Assembly: GCA_003577145.1 (NCBI GenBank)
Contig: QEUP01000011.1
Location: 1-64,000, forward strand
Source of the DNA: Acidobacteriota bacterium
GTDB lineage: Bacteria > Actinomycetota > Acidimicrobiia > Acidimicrobiales > Microtrichaceae
Direction: 5' to 3'
Length of the DNA: 64,000 bases
Shown: positions 52,165-61,855 of the stretch, piece by piece
Layout: each line of letters begins with the position of its first letter
Numbering within the stretch: position 1 is the stretch's first letter
Program-made: the position numbers and the translations under genes
The notes under the pieces: generated by a model
Told to the model about the DNA's origin: nothing
The model's database searches: none
What the model saw: only the letters and a program-made list of their open reading frames with translations

Positions 52165-53673
52165 ATGACCGTTGCCAGCACCACCTCAGGCGAGATCAAA
52201 GGCGTCGAAACCGGAGGAGTGATCCGCTTCGCCGGCGTGCCTTACGCTGCTCCACCCACCGGCAGCCGGAGGTTCCGCCCGCCCGAGCCGGTCGCGCCAT
52301 GGGACGGCGTCAGGGACGCGTCGTCCTTCGGTCCCATCTCGCTGCAGAACGAGAGCCCGCTCAACGCCCTCTTCGCCGAGGATCCCGAGCCTCATGACGA
52401 GGACTGCCTGTTCCTGAACATCTGGACCCCGGCTTTGGACGGCGCTCGCCGACCGGTCATGGTGTGGATCCACGGCGGTGGCTTCGTCATGGGTTCCGGT
52501 TCGACACCGCTGTACCAGACGACGGACTTCTGCACGCGGGGTGACGTCGTGCTCGTCAGCGTCAACTACCGGCTGGGCGCCCTCGGCTTCCTCGACCTCA
52601 GCTCCCTCGACAGCTCCTACGCCGAGTCCGGCAACGTCGGGATCCTCGACCAGGTCGCCGCGCTGCGGTGGGTGAGGGACAACATCGCAGGTTTCGGTGG
52701 CGACCCCGACAACGTCACCATCTTCGGCGAGTCGGCCGGCGGGATGAGCGTGGCCACCCTGATGGGCACTCCGGCAGCAAGAGGGCTTTTCCACAAAGCC
52801 ATCGCCCAGTCCGGTGCCGCCTCGGCGGCCACCACGCCCGACCAGGTCGCCTCCACCGCACTCGACTTCATGCGTCACGCCGGGGTCGAGACCGTGGCGG
52901 AGCTGGTGCGGCTCCCCGACCGCGCGATCCTGGATGCTCAGGGAGCGATGTTCATCGAGGCCATGGCCAACCCCGAGGCGCTGGCCGAGAGCGGCGACCC
53001 CATGGGGATCCTGCCGTTCCGGCCGGTGCTCGACGGTGAGGTCCTGCCCCGATCGCTGCTCGACGCCATCGCATCGGGCTCGGCCGCGGGCGTCGCGCTG
53101 ATGGCGGGCACCACGCTGGAGGAGTGGCGCCTCTTCGACCTCATGGAACCCCAGCCCGTCGACGACGGGGTGATCCGAGCGCGCTTCGACGCGCTCACCG
53201 GTGCGGGCGGCAAGGCGCTGGACCTATACCGCTCAACCCGCCCGGGGGCCACCAACAAGGAGCTGTTCGTGGCCCTCATGACCGACCTGGTGTTCCGGAT
53301 ACCGTCGATCCGGCTGGCCGAGGCCCAGCTGAGCCACGCCGAGGTGTACAAGTACCTCTTCACCTGGCCTACGCCCGCCCTCGGGGGGGTGCTCGGATCG
53401 TGCCATGCCCTCGAGCTCCCGTTCGTCTTCGGCCACAGCCGCGATCCGCGCCTGGCGCCGTTCGTGGGGACCGAAGCCCCCGCTCACCTCCAGGCCGCCA
53501 TGCAGGACGCCTGGATGTCATTCGCCCGCAACGGCTCACCCTCCTCGGAGCTCCTGCCCGAATGGCCCTGCTACGACCGTGAGCGGCGTCCAACCATGGA
53601 GTTGGGCGACGAGCTCAGGCTCCTCGGGGATCCCGGCGCCGAGGAGCGGCGCTACTGGGAAGCCGCCGGCTGA
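52165..53673 (+). CDS. type B carboxylesterase/para-nitrobenzyl esterase family
   Basis: An alpha/beta-hydrolase of 502 aa. The N-terminal signature is IRFAGVPYAAPPTGSRRFRP. The second signature is EDCLFLNIWTP. The oxyanion hole is in VWIHGGGFVMGSG, the nucleophile elbow is FGESAGGMSVA, and the His is near GSCHALELPFVFG. It has no signal peptide. The natural ester is unknown. A strong G-run (GGGGGG) 4 nt before the ATG serves as ribosome site. Confidence 0.92.
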   Translation: MTVASTTSGEIKGVETGGVIRFAGVPYAAPPTGSRRFRPPEPVAPWDGVRDASSFGPISLQNESPLNALFAEDPEPHDEDCLFLNIWTPALDGARRPVMVWIHGGGFVMGSGSTPLYQTTDFCTRGDVVLVSVNYRLGALGFLDLSSLDSSYAESGNVGILDQVAALRWVRDNIAGFGGDPDNVTIFGESAGGMSVATLMGTPAARGLFHKAIAQSGAASAATTPDQVASTALDFMRHAGVETVAELVRLPDRAILDAQGAMFIEAMANPEALAESGDPMGILPFRPVLDGEVLPRSLLDAIASGSAAGVALMAGTTLEEWRLFDLMEPQPVDDGVIRARFDALTGAGGKALDLYRSTRPGATNKELFVALMTDLVFRIPSIRLAEAQLSHAEVYKYLFTWPTPALGGVLGSCHALELPFVFGHSRDPRLAPFVGTEAPAHLQAAMQDAWMSFARNGSPSSELLPEWPCYDRERRPTMELGDELRLLGDPGAEERRYWEAAG

Positions 53674-53739
53674 CCTTCCCGTCCCACCGTCGCCTCACAT
53701 CGCCTGCCGCGGCGGCTGCGAGAGGTAGCGCATCAGGGG

Positions 53740-54540
53740 TCAGCTCTGGTCGAAGACCCCGGGGAACTCGGCGCTGACCGCGTCGAGCAACCCGTCGACA
53801 CCCGACCCGTGGAGGATCATCCCCCCGTCGACGACGATGGTCTGGCCGGTGACGTAGCGCGCCAGGCCGGAACACAGGAACACCATGACATCGGCGACGT
53901 CCTCGGGTTCGCCCATCCTCCCCAACGGGGTACCGGCTATCTGGCGCTCGATCTGAGCAGGCAGCGACTCCAGCAGCGGCTCGGTCAGCGCGGTGCGGAC
54001 AGAGCCCGGCGCGACGGAGTTGACCCGGATCCGGGGCCCGTACTCGAGCGCCGCGCTGGCAGTCAGCGCGCTCACACCCGCCTTGGCGGCCGCGTAGGGA
54101 CCCTCGCCCGCAGCCGGGCGAACACCGCTTATCGAGGCGGTGTTGACGATCACGCCACCGGCTTCGCGCATGAGCGGAGCACTGGCGCGAATGCCGTTGA
54201 AGACACCGTGGAGGTTCACTCGCACGATCCTGTCCCACTCGTCGAGCGGGTAGCTCGCCAGCGGCGAAAGCCCGCCGATGCCGGCGTTGTTGACCATGAT
54301 CGACAAACCGCCCATGTGCCGGGCGGCGTCGGCGACCGCGTCGGCAAGCCCGTCGGCATCGGTCACGTCGACCTCCGAGGCGACACCGTCGAGCTCGTCG
54401 GCCACGGCCCGAGCGGAGTCACCGTCGACGTCGAACACCGCGACGGCCGCACCCTCCTCCACGAACCGGTGGGCGGCGGCTCGGCCGATGCCCGAGCCGC
54501 CTCCGGTGATTATCGCCGTCTCGCCTGCCAGCAGTCCCAT
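53740..54540 (-). CDS. short-chain dehydrogenase/reductase
   Basis: A classical SDR of 266 aa. The cofactor motif is TGGGSGIGRAAA, with FDVDGD after strand 2 (Asp suggests NAD preference), then NNAGIGG. The catalytic tetrad is N-S-Y-K, with Ser in NTASISG and YAAAKAG. The substrate-side segment is PGSVRTALTEPL. The start is ATG at 54540; upstream in-frame residues are Arg-rich and antisense-like. It is the last gene of the TetR-led operon. Confidence 0.92.
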   Translation of the reverse strand: MGLLAGETAIITGGGSGIGRAAAHRFVEEGAAVAVFDVDGDSARAVADELDGVASEVDVTDADGLADAVADAARHMGGLSIMVNNAGIGGLSPLASYPLDEWDRIVRVNLHGVFNGIRASAPLMREAGGVIVNTASISGVRPAAGEGPYAAAKAGVSALTASAALEYGPRIRVNSVAPGSVRTALTEPLLESLPAQIERQIAGTPLGRMGEPEDVADVMVFLCSGLARYVTGQTIVVDGGMILHGSGVDGLLDAVSAEFPGVFDQS

Positions 54541-54599
54541 CGTCCCCCACCTTTCCCTGGACTGCTCGGAGACTAACCCTGATCGCCCACGAGCGAGGC

Positions 54600-55223
54600 T
54601 TACGCGACCCCCGCCTCGGGCCGCTCGTTGAAGAGCCGGATGACCGGGTCGGAGTGGTGCCAGCCAAGAGCGCTCAACGACCCTGTGTCGAGGTTGAAGC
54701 CCCGCCCGGAGGAGATGGGGAGCCGTATCCACCTGACGCACAAGGCCACGCTGAAGTGCCCGTGCCCGAACAGGGCGACGTCGCCGGCCTCCTCTGCGAG
54801 GATCCGCCGCAGCAAGGCGATCACGTCGTCGGCGCGTCCGGCCACCTCGGGCGGGCTCTCGCCCCCGGGGGCGCCGTCGATCCACAGGTTCCAATCCGGT
54901 GAGCTCTGGTGTATCTCGGCGGTGGTGACGCCCTCGAGCTCGCCGTAGTTCCACTCGAGCAGGTCATCGAGACGCTCGGCTCGCCCACCCAGCCCTGCCA
55001 GCTCGCAGGTCTCGACGGCCCGCTGCAGCGGGCTGGTGAAGACGTGGGAGAAGTCGAATCGTCCCAGAGCGGGGGCGAGCCGTGTGGCCTTGCGGCGACC
55101 CTCACCGGTGAGCGGCAGGTCGGTGGACCCGGTGTGGCGTCCCGACCTGCTCCAGTCGGTCTCACCGTGGCGGACGATCACCACGGTCTTCTCGCCGGTA
55201 TCGCGCCGGCCGGTCTCGCTCAT
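54600..55223 (-). CDS. histidine phosphatase family protein
   Basis: A phosphoglycerate-mutase-like phosphatase of 207 aa. The catalytic motif is VIVRHGETDWSRSGRHTG, the second is TSPLQRAVETCELAG, and the acid region is EWNYGELEGVTTAEIH. The second His is in FGHGHFSVAL. Such small enzymes dephosphorylate sugars or other metabolites. It starts 19 nt after the crotonase gene. Confidence 0.9.
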   Translation of the reverse strand: MSETGRRDTGEKTVVIVRHGETDWSRSGRHTGSTDLPLTGEGRRKATRLAPALGRFDFSHVFTSPLQRAVETCELAGLGGRAERLDDLLEWNYGELEGVTTAEIHQSSPDWNLWIDGAPGGESPPEVAGRADDVIALLRRILAEEAGDVALFGHGHFSVALCVRWIRLPISSGRGFNLDTGSLSALGWHHSDPVIRLFNERPEAGVA

Positions 55224-55242
55224 GCGTAGTACCGACCTGTCG

Positions 55243-56091
55243 TCACAGCTGCTCGGGAAGCCGGGGTACGTCCTCGAACTCGGGGTCGCGCTTGTCGGAC
55301 TTGGCCACGAACTCCTCCATCATGTCGGCACCGTGGAACATGCCCGCCTGCCAGGTGGCCACGTAGTTGAGGCCGTCGGCCACCGAGTGGTCGCGGGTGA
55401 AGTTGATCATCTCCTTGGTCCCCCAGATCGCCAGGGGCGAATGCCTGACGATGCGTGCCGCGATGTCGAGCACCCCCTCCACGAGATCCTCGTGGGTGTC
55501 GAAGACCTCGTTCACGAGACCGATCTCGCGGGCACGGCCGGCCGGCAGGCGGTCACCGGTGTAGGCGAGCTCACGGGCAACACCCTCGGGGATCAACTTC
55601 GGGAGCCGCTGCAGGGTACCGACATCGGCGGTCATACCGATGTTGATCTCTTGGATGCAGAAGAAGGCGTCGGCGCTCGCGTAGCGCATGTCGCAGGCGC
55701 TGATCATGTCCACCGCACCACCGATGCAGCCTCCCTGCACCGCCGCGAGGACCGGCATCCGCGCCCTTTCCAGCACGCTGAAGGAGTCCTGGAGCCGCAG
55801 GGCCATGGCACGCAGAGTGGACCGCTGGCGACCGATCTCCTTGGGCCCGTCATCGAGGTTGAACAGCCCCCCGCCCCCCTGGAAGACGGCGAGGTCCATC
55901 CCCGCGCTGAAGTGCCGCCCGGTCGAGGAGATCACGATGGCCCTCGCCGAGGCGTCGGCGTCGATCCCCGACACGATCTCGGGCAGCTCCCGCCAGAAGT
56001 CCGGTGTCATGGTGTTGAGCTCGTCGCCTCTCTTGAGCTGGAGATGGGCGATCTTGCCCGAGATGGTCACGTCGAAGCAGTTGTAGTTCAT
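55243..56091 (-). CDS. crotonase family, dienoyl-CoA isomerase-like
   Basis: A 282-aa crotonase. The segments HFSAGMDLAVFQ, GGCIGGAVDMISACDMRYA and CIQEINIGMTADVGTLQRLP match the pattern of delta3,5-delta2,4-dienoyl-CoA isomerase (ECH1), with Asp, Glu and Asp at the expected catalytic positions. It would serve beta-oxidation of unsaturated acyl-CoAs. The ATG overlaps the TetR gene stop (ATGA). Confidence 0.88.
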   Translation of the reverse strand: MNYNCFDVTISGKIAHLQLKRGDELNTMTPDFWRELPEIVSGIDADASARAIVISSTGRHFSAGMDLAVFQGGGGLFNLDDGPKEIGRQRSTLRAMALRLQDSFSVLERARMPVLAAVQGGCIGGAVDMISACDMRYASADAFFCIQEINIGMTADVGTLQRLPKLIPEGVARELAYTGDRLPAGRAREIGLVNEVFDTHEDLVEGVLDIAARIVRHSPLAIWGTKEMINFTRDHSVADGLNYVATWQAGMFHGADMMEEFVAKSDKRDPEFEDVPRLPEQL

Positions 56092-56720
56092 GATCCGGCT
56101 CCCTGGTCGGTTGATGGGTCTGCTGGGGCGAGTGAGGCGACTGCTCGTCGGATGACCTGTTCCCAGTGACGGGCCTGCGGGCGGGGCATGCCGATCGAGT
56201 CCACGAGCGCCCAACCCAGACCGACGGTGTAGGCGAACCGCACGATCGCCTCGGTGTCGAGGTCGGGATCGATCGTGCCCTCCTCTTTGGCCCCTTCTAT
56301 GAGAGCCTCGATGAGTTGGGTCCGCTCGGCGAGAAGGGACTGGAGGAGCTCGGCGAAACCCGGGTCGCGGCGAGCGACAGCGAAGGCCTCCAGCAGCAGC
56401 GCATCACCCTGACGTCGTTCCCTGGTCGCCAGGTGCGCCCCAACCTCCGAGAGCATGTCGGCTTTGGTGCTGGGCATGCCGGAGAACAGCGAATCGAGCT
56501 CGGCGACCGTGCGGGCCCTGATGGCCTCCAGCAACAGCTCGTCCTTGCCGGTGAAGCGCCCGTAGATGGCACCGGTCGTCAGGTCCGCCCGCCGGGCTAT
56601 CTCCTGCACCCCGGCGCGGTCATAGCCCCGCTCGCTGAACACGTCGGCTGCCGCCTCGATGAGGCGTCGGCGCAACTCGTCGCGTCCCCCGGGTTCGTCC
56701 TCCATCGCCGGAACGGCCAC
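56088..56720 (-). CDS. TetR family transcriptional regulator
   Basis: A 210-aa repressor-type regulator. The HTH is FSERGYDRAGVQEIARRADL followed by TTGAIYGRFTGKDELLLEAI. The C-terminal ligand domain is helical and Glu-rich. The GTG start appears leaderless. A perfect inverted repeat covers its own -10, so autoregulation together with the three downstream genes is likely; the ligand may be an acyl-CoA, given the neighbours (inference). Confidence 0.92.
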   Translation of the reverse strand: MAVPAMEDEPGGRDELRRRLIEAAADVFSERGYDRAGVQEIARRADLTTGAIYGRFTGKDELLLEAIRARTVAELDSLFSGMPSTKADMLSEVGAHLATRERRQGDALLLEAFAVARRDPGFAELLQSLLAERTQLIEALIEGAKEEGTIDPDLDTEAIVRFAYTVGLGWALVDSIGMPRPQARHWEQVIRRAVASLAPADPSTDQGAGS

Positions 56721-56726
56721 ACCGAG

Positions 56727-56755
56727 ACGATAACGGCGGTTATCCCCAGCTCCAA
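56727..56755 (-). promoter_or_regulatory. TetR-operon promoter with overlapping operator
   Basis: TTGGAG (56755-56750), a 17-bp spacer and TATCGT (56732-56727) form the promoter; the GTG follows after 6 nt. GATAAC-GGCG-GTTATC (56729-56744) is a perfect 6-bp inverted repeat that overlaps the -10. Confidence 0.55.
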
Positions 56756-56800
56756 GCGCCTCGGGCAGGCGGCCACCAGCACAAGGAGCGCCGGTGCCGG

Positions 56801-57790
56801 CTACAGCCGGGCCCGGACCAGTTCGGCCAGCGACACTCGTGGCCGCGCGCCGATGTGGTCGATCACCTCAGCCGCGGCGATCGAGGCGATCCGCCCGGCA
56901 GTGGCGAGGTCGAAACCCGATGTCACGCCGTACAGCAAGCCCGCCGCGTAGAGGTCACCGGCACCGGTGGTGTCGAGGACCTCGACCGGCGGGCTGGCGT
57001 CGATCACATGGACCTCGTCGCCGGAGATGATGACCGAACCGTGCTCGCTGCGGGTGAGGCAGGCGACCTCGCAATGGCCCCGCACGAACTGCATCGCCTC
57101 GTCGAAGGTGTCCACCTCGTACAGCGAGGTGATCTCGGCCTCGTTGCCGAAGAGGATGTCGACGTGGTTCTCGGCCAGGTCGAGGAACTCGGCACGGTGG
57201 CGGTCGACGCAGAAGCCGTCGGAGAGGGTGAACGCCACCCGGCCGCCGTTGCCGGCAGCCACCTCCATCGCCTTGCGTATCGCGGCCTTGGCATGCGGCG
57301 CGTCCCAGAGGTAGCCCTCGCAGTAGGTGATGCTCGCCGCGGCGACCGCCGACTCGTCGATGTCGTCAGGTGTGAGCGCGGCCGAGATGCCGAGATAGGT
57401 GCTCATGGTGCGCTGGGCGTCGGGCGTGACCAGCACCAGGCAACGCGCCGTCGATGGACCGGCTGTCGCAGCGTCGGTGGTGTACCGCACCCCGGCGGAT
57501 CGGATGTCGTGGGTGAACACCTCCCCTAGCTGATCGTCGCGGACCTTGCCGATGAATCCCACCCGGCCGCCCAGGCTGGCGATCCCCGCCGCGGTGTTGG
57601 CTCCCGACCCTCCCGACACCTCGGTGGCGGGGCCCATGCTCTCGTACAGCTCGTGTGATCGTGACTCGTCGATGAGCTGCATCGAGCCCTTGAGGAGGCC
57701 CTGCTCCTCCACGAAGTCCTCGTCGACCTGGCACAAGACGTCCACGATCGCGTTGCCGATGCACAACACATCCAGGCGCTTCTCGGTCAC
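56801..57790 (-). CDS. PfkB family sugar/nucleoside kinase (adenosine kinase-like)
   Basis: A ribokinase-superfamily kinase of 329 aa. The N-terminus is LCIGNAIVDVLCQVDED, the substrate motif is GGSGANTAAGIASLGG, and the catalytic signature is LDTTGAGDLYAAGLLYG with the base Asp. Similarity in layout is strongest to bacterial adenosine kinase-like proteins. The start is GTG at 57790 with AAGGAG. Confidence 0.9.
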   Translation of the reverse strand: MTEKRLDVLCIGNAIVDVLCQVDEDFVEEQGLLKGSMQLIDESRSHELYESMGPATEVSGGSGANTAAGIASLGGRVGFIGKVRDDQLGEVFTHDIRSAGVRYTTDAATAGPSTARCLVLVTPDAQRTMSTYLGISAALTPDDIDESAVAAASITYCEGYLWDAPHAKAAIRKAMEVAAGNGGRVAFTLSDGFCVDRHRAEFLDLAENHVDILFGNEAEITSLYEVDTFDEAMQFVRGHCEVACLTRSEHGSVIISGDEVHVIDASPPVEVLDTTGAGDLYAAGLLYGVTSGFDLATAGRIASIAAAEVIDHIGARPRVSLAELVRARL

Positions 57791-57884
57791 GGCAGCTCCT
57801 TGGGTTCGGGTCTCGTCACCGGCTCCAGGACCGGGGCCTCGGGGCCTATGCACAGTATCGAGCCGCACTGCTGACACCCACTCC

Positions 57885-57911
57885 TTGACGGGGTCGGCCT
57901 GCCTATACGCT
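57885..57911 (+). promoter_or_regulatory. candidate promoter of pepN
   Basis: TTGACG (57885-57890) and TACGCT (57906-57911) are spaced 15 bp; TATACG overlaps the second. The spacing is short. It lies 49 nt before the GTG, which has its own GGGAGG ribosome site. Confidence 0.35.
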
Positions 57912-57959
57912 GCTGTTCCTGCAACTCTGCCGTCGACTGCCAAACCGGGAGGCCAGGCC

Positions 57960-60539
57960 GTGCCAGACCGATCCGCTGCGCCAGAACCCGGGGGTCAGCG
58001 TCTGCCGGCGACGGTCATCCCCCGGCACTACCGGCTCCAGTTCGAGCCCGATCTCGAACAGGCACGCTTCGAGGGCAGCGAGAGCGTCGACGTCGAGGTC
58101 ACCGAAGCGGTCAGGGAGATGGTCCTCAACTCGCTGGGCCTGGAGATCCGTGCGGTCTCGGTGGTGAACCCGGCCGGGGAACGGATCCGCGCCACGACCT
58201 TCATGGACGAGGCGAACGAGCGGGCGACCTTTCGCTTCTCGCGGACCCTGGATCCCGGCCGGTGGAGGCTGGAGTGCTCCTTCTCCGGCGATCTGAACGA
58301 GCGGCTGGAGGGCTTCTACCGTTCGACCTTCACCGACCACGAAGGCGTCGAGCGGACCCTGGCGGCAACCCAGTTCGAAGCCACCCACGCCCGGCGGGCC
58401 TTCCCGTGCTGGGACGAACCCGCCCTCAAGGCCACCTTCGGGGTGACGCTGGTGGTGAGCGAGGAGCTGACAGCGATCTCCAACACGCGCGAGATCGCCA
58501 GTGAGGCTGCCGGTGACGGTCGGCGCCGGGTGACCTTCGCCGACTCGATGAGGATGTCCACCTACCTGGTGGCGTTCGTGGTCGGGCCGCTCGAGGCAAC
58601 GGACCCGACACTGGTCGACGGGACACCGGTGCGGATCGTGCACCCGTTGGGCAAGGGCCATCTGGCGGCCTACCCGCTCGAGGTGGCGGCCTTCGCGCTG
58701 AGGTTCCTGACCGACTACTACGGAATCGCCTACCCGGGCGACAAGCTCGACCTGGTGGCGGTTCCCGACTTCGCCTTCGGAGCCATGGAGAACCTCGGCT
58801 GCGTGACCTTCCGCGAGGTGCTGCTCCTGGTGGACCCGGAATCGGTCACCCAGCCCGAGTTGCAGAACGTCGCCGACGTCATCGGCCACGAGCTCGCTCA
58901 CATGTGGTTCGGGGACCTGGTCACCATGAACTGGTGGAACGGGATATGGCTCAACGAAGCGTTCGCCACCTTCATGGAGATGAAGACGACCGACGCGTTC
59001 CGCCCCGACTGGCAGCGATGGGTCGACTTCGGTCTGTCCCGGACGGCGGCCTTCGACGTGGACTCGCTCGTCTCGACCCGCCCCGTCGAGTACCCGGTCA
59101 CGTCCCCCGAGGAAGCCGAAGGGATGTTCGACGTGCTGACCTACGAGAAAGGCGCGGCGGTCGTCCGGATGCTCGAGGAGTACATCGGCGAGCAGCCCTT
59201 CCGCGAGGGCATCCGCCGCTACCTCGAGGACAACGCCTACGCCAACACCGAGACCACGGATCTTTGGGATGCGCTCGAGGCGGTCACCGGCGAGCCGACC
59301 CGCCGGATCATGGACTCCTGGATCCTCCAGGGCGGGTACCCGGTGGTCGACGTCGAGTGGGACGAGCGTAGCCTGCGGCTCAGCCAGCATCGCTTCCAGT
59401 TCGAGGCCGGTGACGCGCCGAGCGGGGGCGAGCAGAACGGCCGAGGTCCGACCTGGAACATACCGGCGGTCATCACGGTCGGGGTCAAGGGTGGCAGCGA
59501 GGAGCTGCGCGCTCTCCTCGTGGGAGGGACGACACGGCTCGACCTGCCCCCGCACACCACCTGGGTGCAGCTCAACCGCGGCGCCGGCGGCTTCTACCGG
59601 GTTCGTTACGGAGCCAAGGCGCTCGACGCGCTGCTCGAGCGCGGAGCACCTGACCCCATCGACCGCTACGGGCTGCTCGACGATGCCTGGGCGATGCTGC
59701 TCGCCGGCCGCTCGACGATGGCCGCCTTCATCGCGCTCCTCCGCCGCTTCGGCGACGAGACGGATCTGGTGGTGTGGCGCCGGCTGATAGCGGCGATGCA
59801 CGCCCTCGATCGCCTGGCGGCCGATGATCCCACCGACGCCGCCGCGGGGTTCGTACGGGAGATGGCTCAGGGACGGTTCAGGCGCCTCGACGAGGAGATC
59901 GGACCGGGTTCACCCGACCGAGCCCGCGAGCTTCGCGGCGCGCTGTTCAACCTCCTGGGCACCATCGGACGCGACCCCGATGTGGCCGCGCGAGCCCGGG
60001 AGATCCTCTGGGAGGACGTCGGCGGGGGTGCCGACCCGAGCCTGGTCGCGGCCAGCGTCGACGTGGTGGCTGCGACCGGCGGCCGGCCCGAGTACGACGA
60101 GCTCGCCGAGCGCTGGAGGCATTCCTCGACACCGCAGGAGGAGATCCGTTACCTGTACGCGCTCGCCGATTTCGACCACCCCGACCTGCTGGACCGGACC
60201 CTGGCCCTGGCCGTCACCGAGGTGCGCTCGCAGAACGGTCCGTACCTGGTGCGTCGCGCCCTCGGGAACAGGAACCACGGGCAGCGGGCCTGGGACTTCG
60301 TCGAGCGGGAGTGGGATCGCCTCAACCAGCGCTTCCCGAGCAACAGCATCGTGCGCATGCTCGAGGGGGTGCGGAGCCTTTCCCGCCCTGAGGAGGCCGG
60401 CAAGGTGCTGCGCTTCTTCGAGACCCACTCCGTTCCCCAGGGAGCCGTGACGCTCGCCCAGCACCTCGAACGACTGAGGGTGAACGTGGCCTTCCGTCAG
60501 CGGGAGTCCGGCGGGTTGGTCCGCCTCCTCGAGGGCTAG
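57960..60539 (+). CDS. pepN: aminopeptidase N (M1 family metallopeptidase)
   Basis: A zinc aminopeptidase of 859 aa. The exopeptidase motif is FGAMENLG. The zinc site is HELAHMWFGDLV with the downstream Glu in NEAFATFMEM. The Tyr for transition-state binding lies near VLTYEKGAAVVRMLEEY. An ERAP1-like C-terminal domain occupies about residues 540-850. It is cytoplasmic by lack of a signal peptide. The start is GTG at 57960 with GGGAGG 7 nt upstream. Confidence 0.94.
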   Translation: MPDRSAAPEPGGQRLPATVIPRHYRLQFEPDLEQARFEGSESVDVEVTEAVREMVLNSLGLEIRAVSVVNPAGERIRATTFMDEANERATFRFSRTLDPGRWRLECSFSGDLNERLEGFYRSTFTDHEGVERTLAATQFEATHARRAFPCWDEPALKATFGVTLVVSEELTAISNTREIASEAAGDGRRRVTFADSMRMSTYLVAFVVGPLEATDPTLVDGTPVRIVHPLGKGHLAAYPLEVAAFALRFLTDYYGIAYPGDKLDLVAVPDFAFGAMENLGCVTFREVLLLVDPESVTQPELQNVADVIGHELAHMWFGDLVTMNWWNGIWLNEAFATFMEMKTTDAFRPDWQRWVDFGLSRTAAFDVDSLVSTRPVEYPVTSPEEAEGMFDVLTYEKGAAVVRMLEEYIGEQPFREGIRRYLEDNAYANTETTDLWDALEAVTGEPTRRIMDSWILQGGYPVVDVEWDERSLRLSQHRFQFEAGDAPSGGEQNGRGPTWNIPAVITVGVKGGSEELRALLVGGTTRLDLPPHTTWVQLNRGAGGFYRVRYGAKALDALLERGAPDPIDRYGLLDDAWAMLLAGRSTMAAFIALLRRFGDETDLVVWRRLIAAMHALDRLAADDPTDAAAGFVREMAQGRFRRLDEEIGPGSPDRARELRGALFNLLGTIGRDPDVAARAREILWEDVGGGADPSLVAASVDVVAATGGRPEYDELAERWRHSSTPQEEIRYLYALADFDHPDLLDRTLALAVTEVRSQNGPYLVRRALGNRNHGQRAWDFVEREWDRLNQRFPSNSIVRMLEGVRSLSRPEEAGKVLRFFETHSVPQGAVTLAQHLERLRVNVAFRQRESGGLVRLLEG

Positions 60540-60639
60540 CCGGCGCTCCCAGATCGTTCAGTCGTACCGATCACCAGCCCGCGGCGTTACCGTGACCTAC
60601 GGGTTCGGCGCTCGTGTCGGGCCTCCTGCCGCACTCGCC

Positions 60640-61815
60640 ATGACTGTCCATCCCACCAGACCTCGCCGCCCTCAGCGCCTGGAGGTGTTCGCGGTCGAGG
60701 ACACGACCGCGCAGATCGCGTGGTCACGGCTCGGCCCCGGACGGGTGGAGTTCGAGATCGACGGGCGCCGCCATGCAGTGGAGACAAACGGCGGGCCCGG
60801 CGCGGTGATCCTCGATGACCTCAAGCCGGGGACGGACTACGAGGTGGTCCTCCACGGCGCCGGCGCCCGCCGCGGCTGGCCGCGGCTGAGCCTGCGGACC
60901 CTTGCCGACGCTCCGGGTCGGGAGCTCTTCCGCTTCGCGACCATCAGCGACCTCCACCTGGGCGCGACCCGCTTCGGCTTGTTCGGGCTGGTCAGGGAGG
61001 ACCCCGGCGCTGCCACCCCGCACCCGGTGATGTGTGCCCGGGCCGCCATCAACGAGGCCCTGGAGTGGGGCGCCGAGTTGCTGATCGTCAAGGGCGACGT
61101 GACGACCGAGAGCTTCCCCGAGCACTGGGAGACAGCCGGTGAGCTGCTGGGGGGACTGCCGGTCCCCGTCGAGGTCCTGCCCGGCAACCACGACCGGGGC
61201 CGCAAGCGCACTGTCGAGCCCCAGCCGGCGTTGGCCCGGCACGGACTCCGCCTGGTGCACGGTCTGCAGGTGCTGGACCTGCCCGGCGCCCGCTTGGTCC
61301 TGCTCGACAGCACCGTCCCGAACTGGGGCTATGGCAGGTACAACCATCTCGCCGACGACGTGGTCCGTGTGGCGTCCCGTACCGACAAGCCGGTGTTCCT
61401 GGCGACCCACCACTATCCCCAGCCGTTGCCCGTCCCTCACTTCTGGCCACCCGGCGTGCCCTCCCTCGCCGCCAACCGCTTCATCCGCCGCCTGGCCGAG
61501 GCGAACCCGGCGTCGTTCATGACGGCAGGCCACACCCACCGCAACCGTCTCCGCCACAAGCTCGGCATCCCGATCAGCGAGGTGGGCTCACCCAAGGACT
61601 ACCCCGGAGTGTGGGGCGGTTACGTCCTCTACGAGGACGCGGTGCGACAGGTGGTCCGCCGCGTCGCCGCGCCCGAGGCCATCGCCTGGACCGAGTACAC
61701 CAAGCGCGCGGTCGCGGGTGCCTGGGGGCTGTGGGCCCCGGGGCACTTGGGGCACCGCTGCTTCGTGCACGCCTGGCCCGCGCGGGGCCGCCGGGCCGTC
61801 CGCGGCGTGCTCTGA
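60640..61815 (+). CDS. metallophosphoesterase with N-terminal fibronectin-like domain
   Basis: About 391 aa. Residues 10-90 read as an FN3/purple-acid-phosphatase-like beta domain (DTTAQIAWSRLGPGRVEFEI, LKPGTDYEVVLHG). The calcineurin-like domain has TISDLHLGATRFG, LLIVKGDVTTES, VLPGNHDRGRK, LATHHYPQPL and TAGHTHRNRL. The start is unsure: ATG 60640 is chosen, and GTG at 60592 is the alternative. The substrate is unknown. Confidence 0.85.
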   Translation: MTVHPTRPRRPQRLEVFAVEDTTAQIAWSRLGPGRVEFEIDGRRHAVETNGGPGAVILDDLKPGTDYEVVLHGAGARRGWPRLSLRTLADAPGRELFRFATISDLHLGATRFGLFGLVREDPGAATPHPVMCARAAINEALEWGAELLIVKGDVTTESFPEHWETAGELLGGLPVPVEVLPGNHDRGRKRTVEPQPALARHGLRLVHGLQVLDLPGARLVLLDSTVPNWGYGRYNHLADDVVRVASRTDKPVFLATHHYPQPLPVPHFWPPGVPSLAANRFIRRLAEANPASFMTAGHTHRNRLRHKLGIPISEVGSPKDYPGVWGGYVLYEDAVRQVVRRVAAPEAIAWTEYTKRAVAGAWGLWAPGHLGHRCFVHAWPARGRRAVRGVL

Positions 61816-61855
61816 GGGTCGATCGCCCCTAGCGGAGGGAGCGCGCCGGTTGGGC

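Noticed and set aside
57903-59801. A 632-codon minus-strand frame
   Set aside because: It is exactly antisense to pepN, whose zinc motifs are unmistakable; the frame is an artefact of third-position GC.
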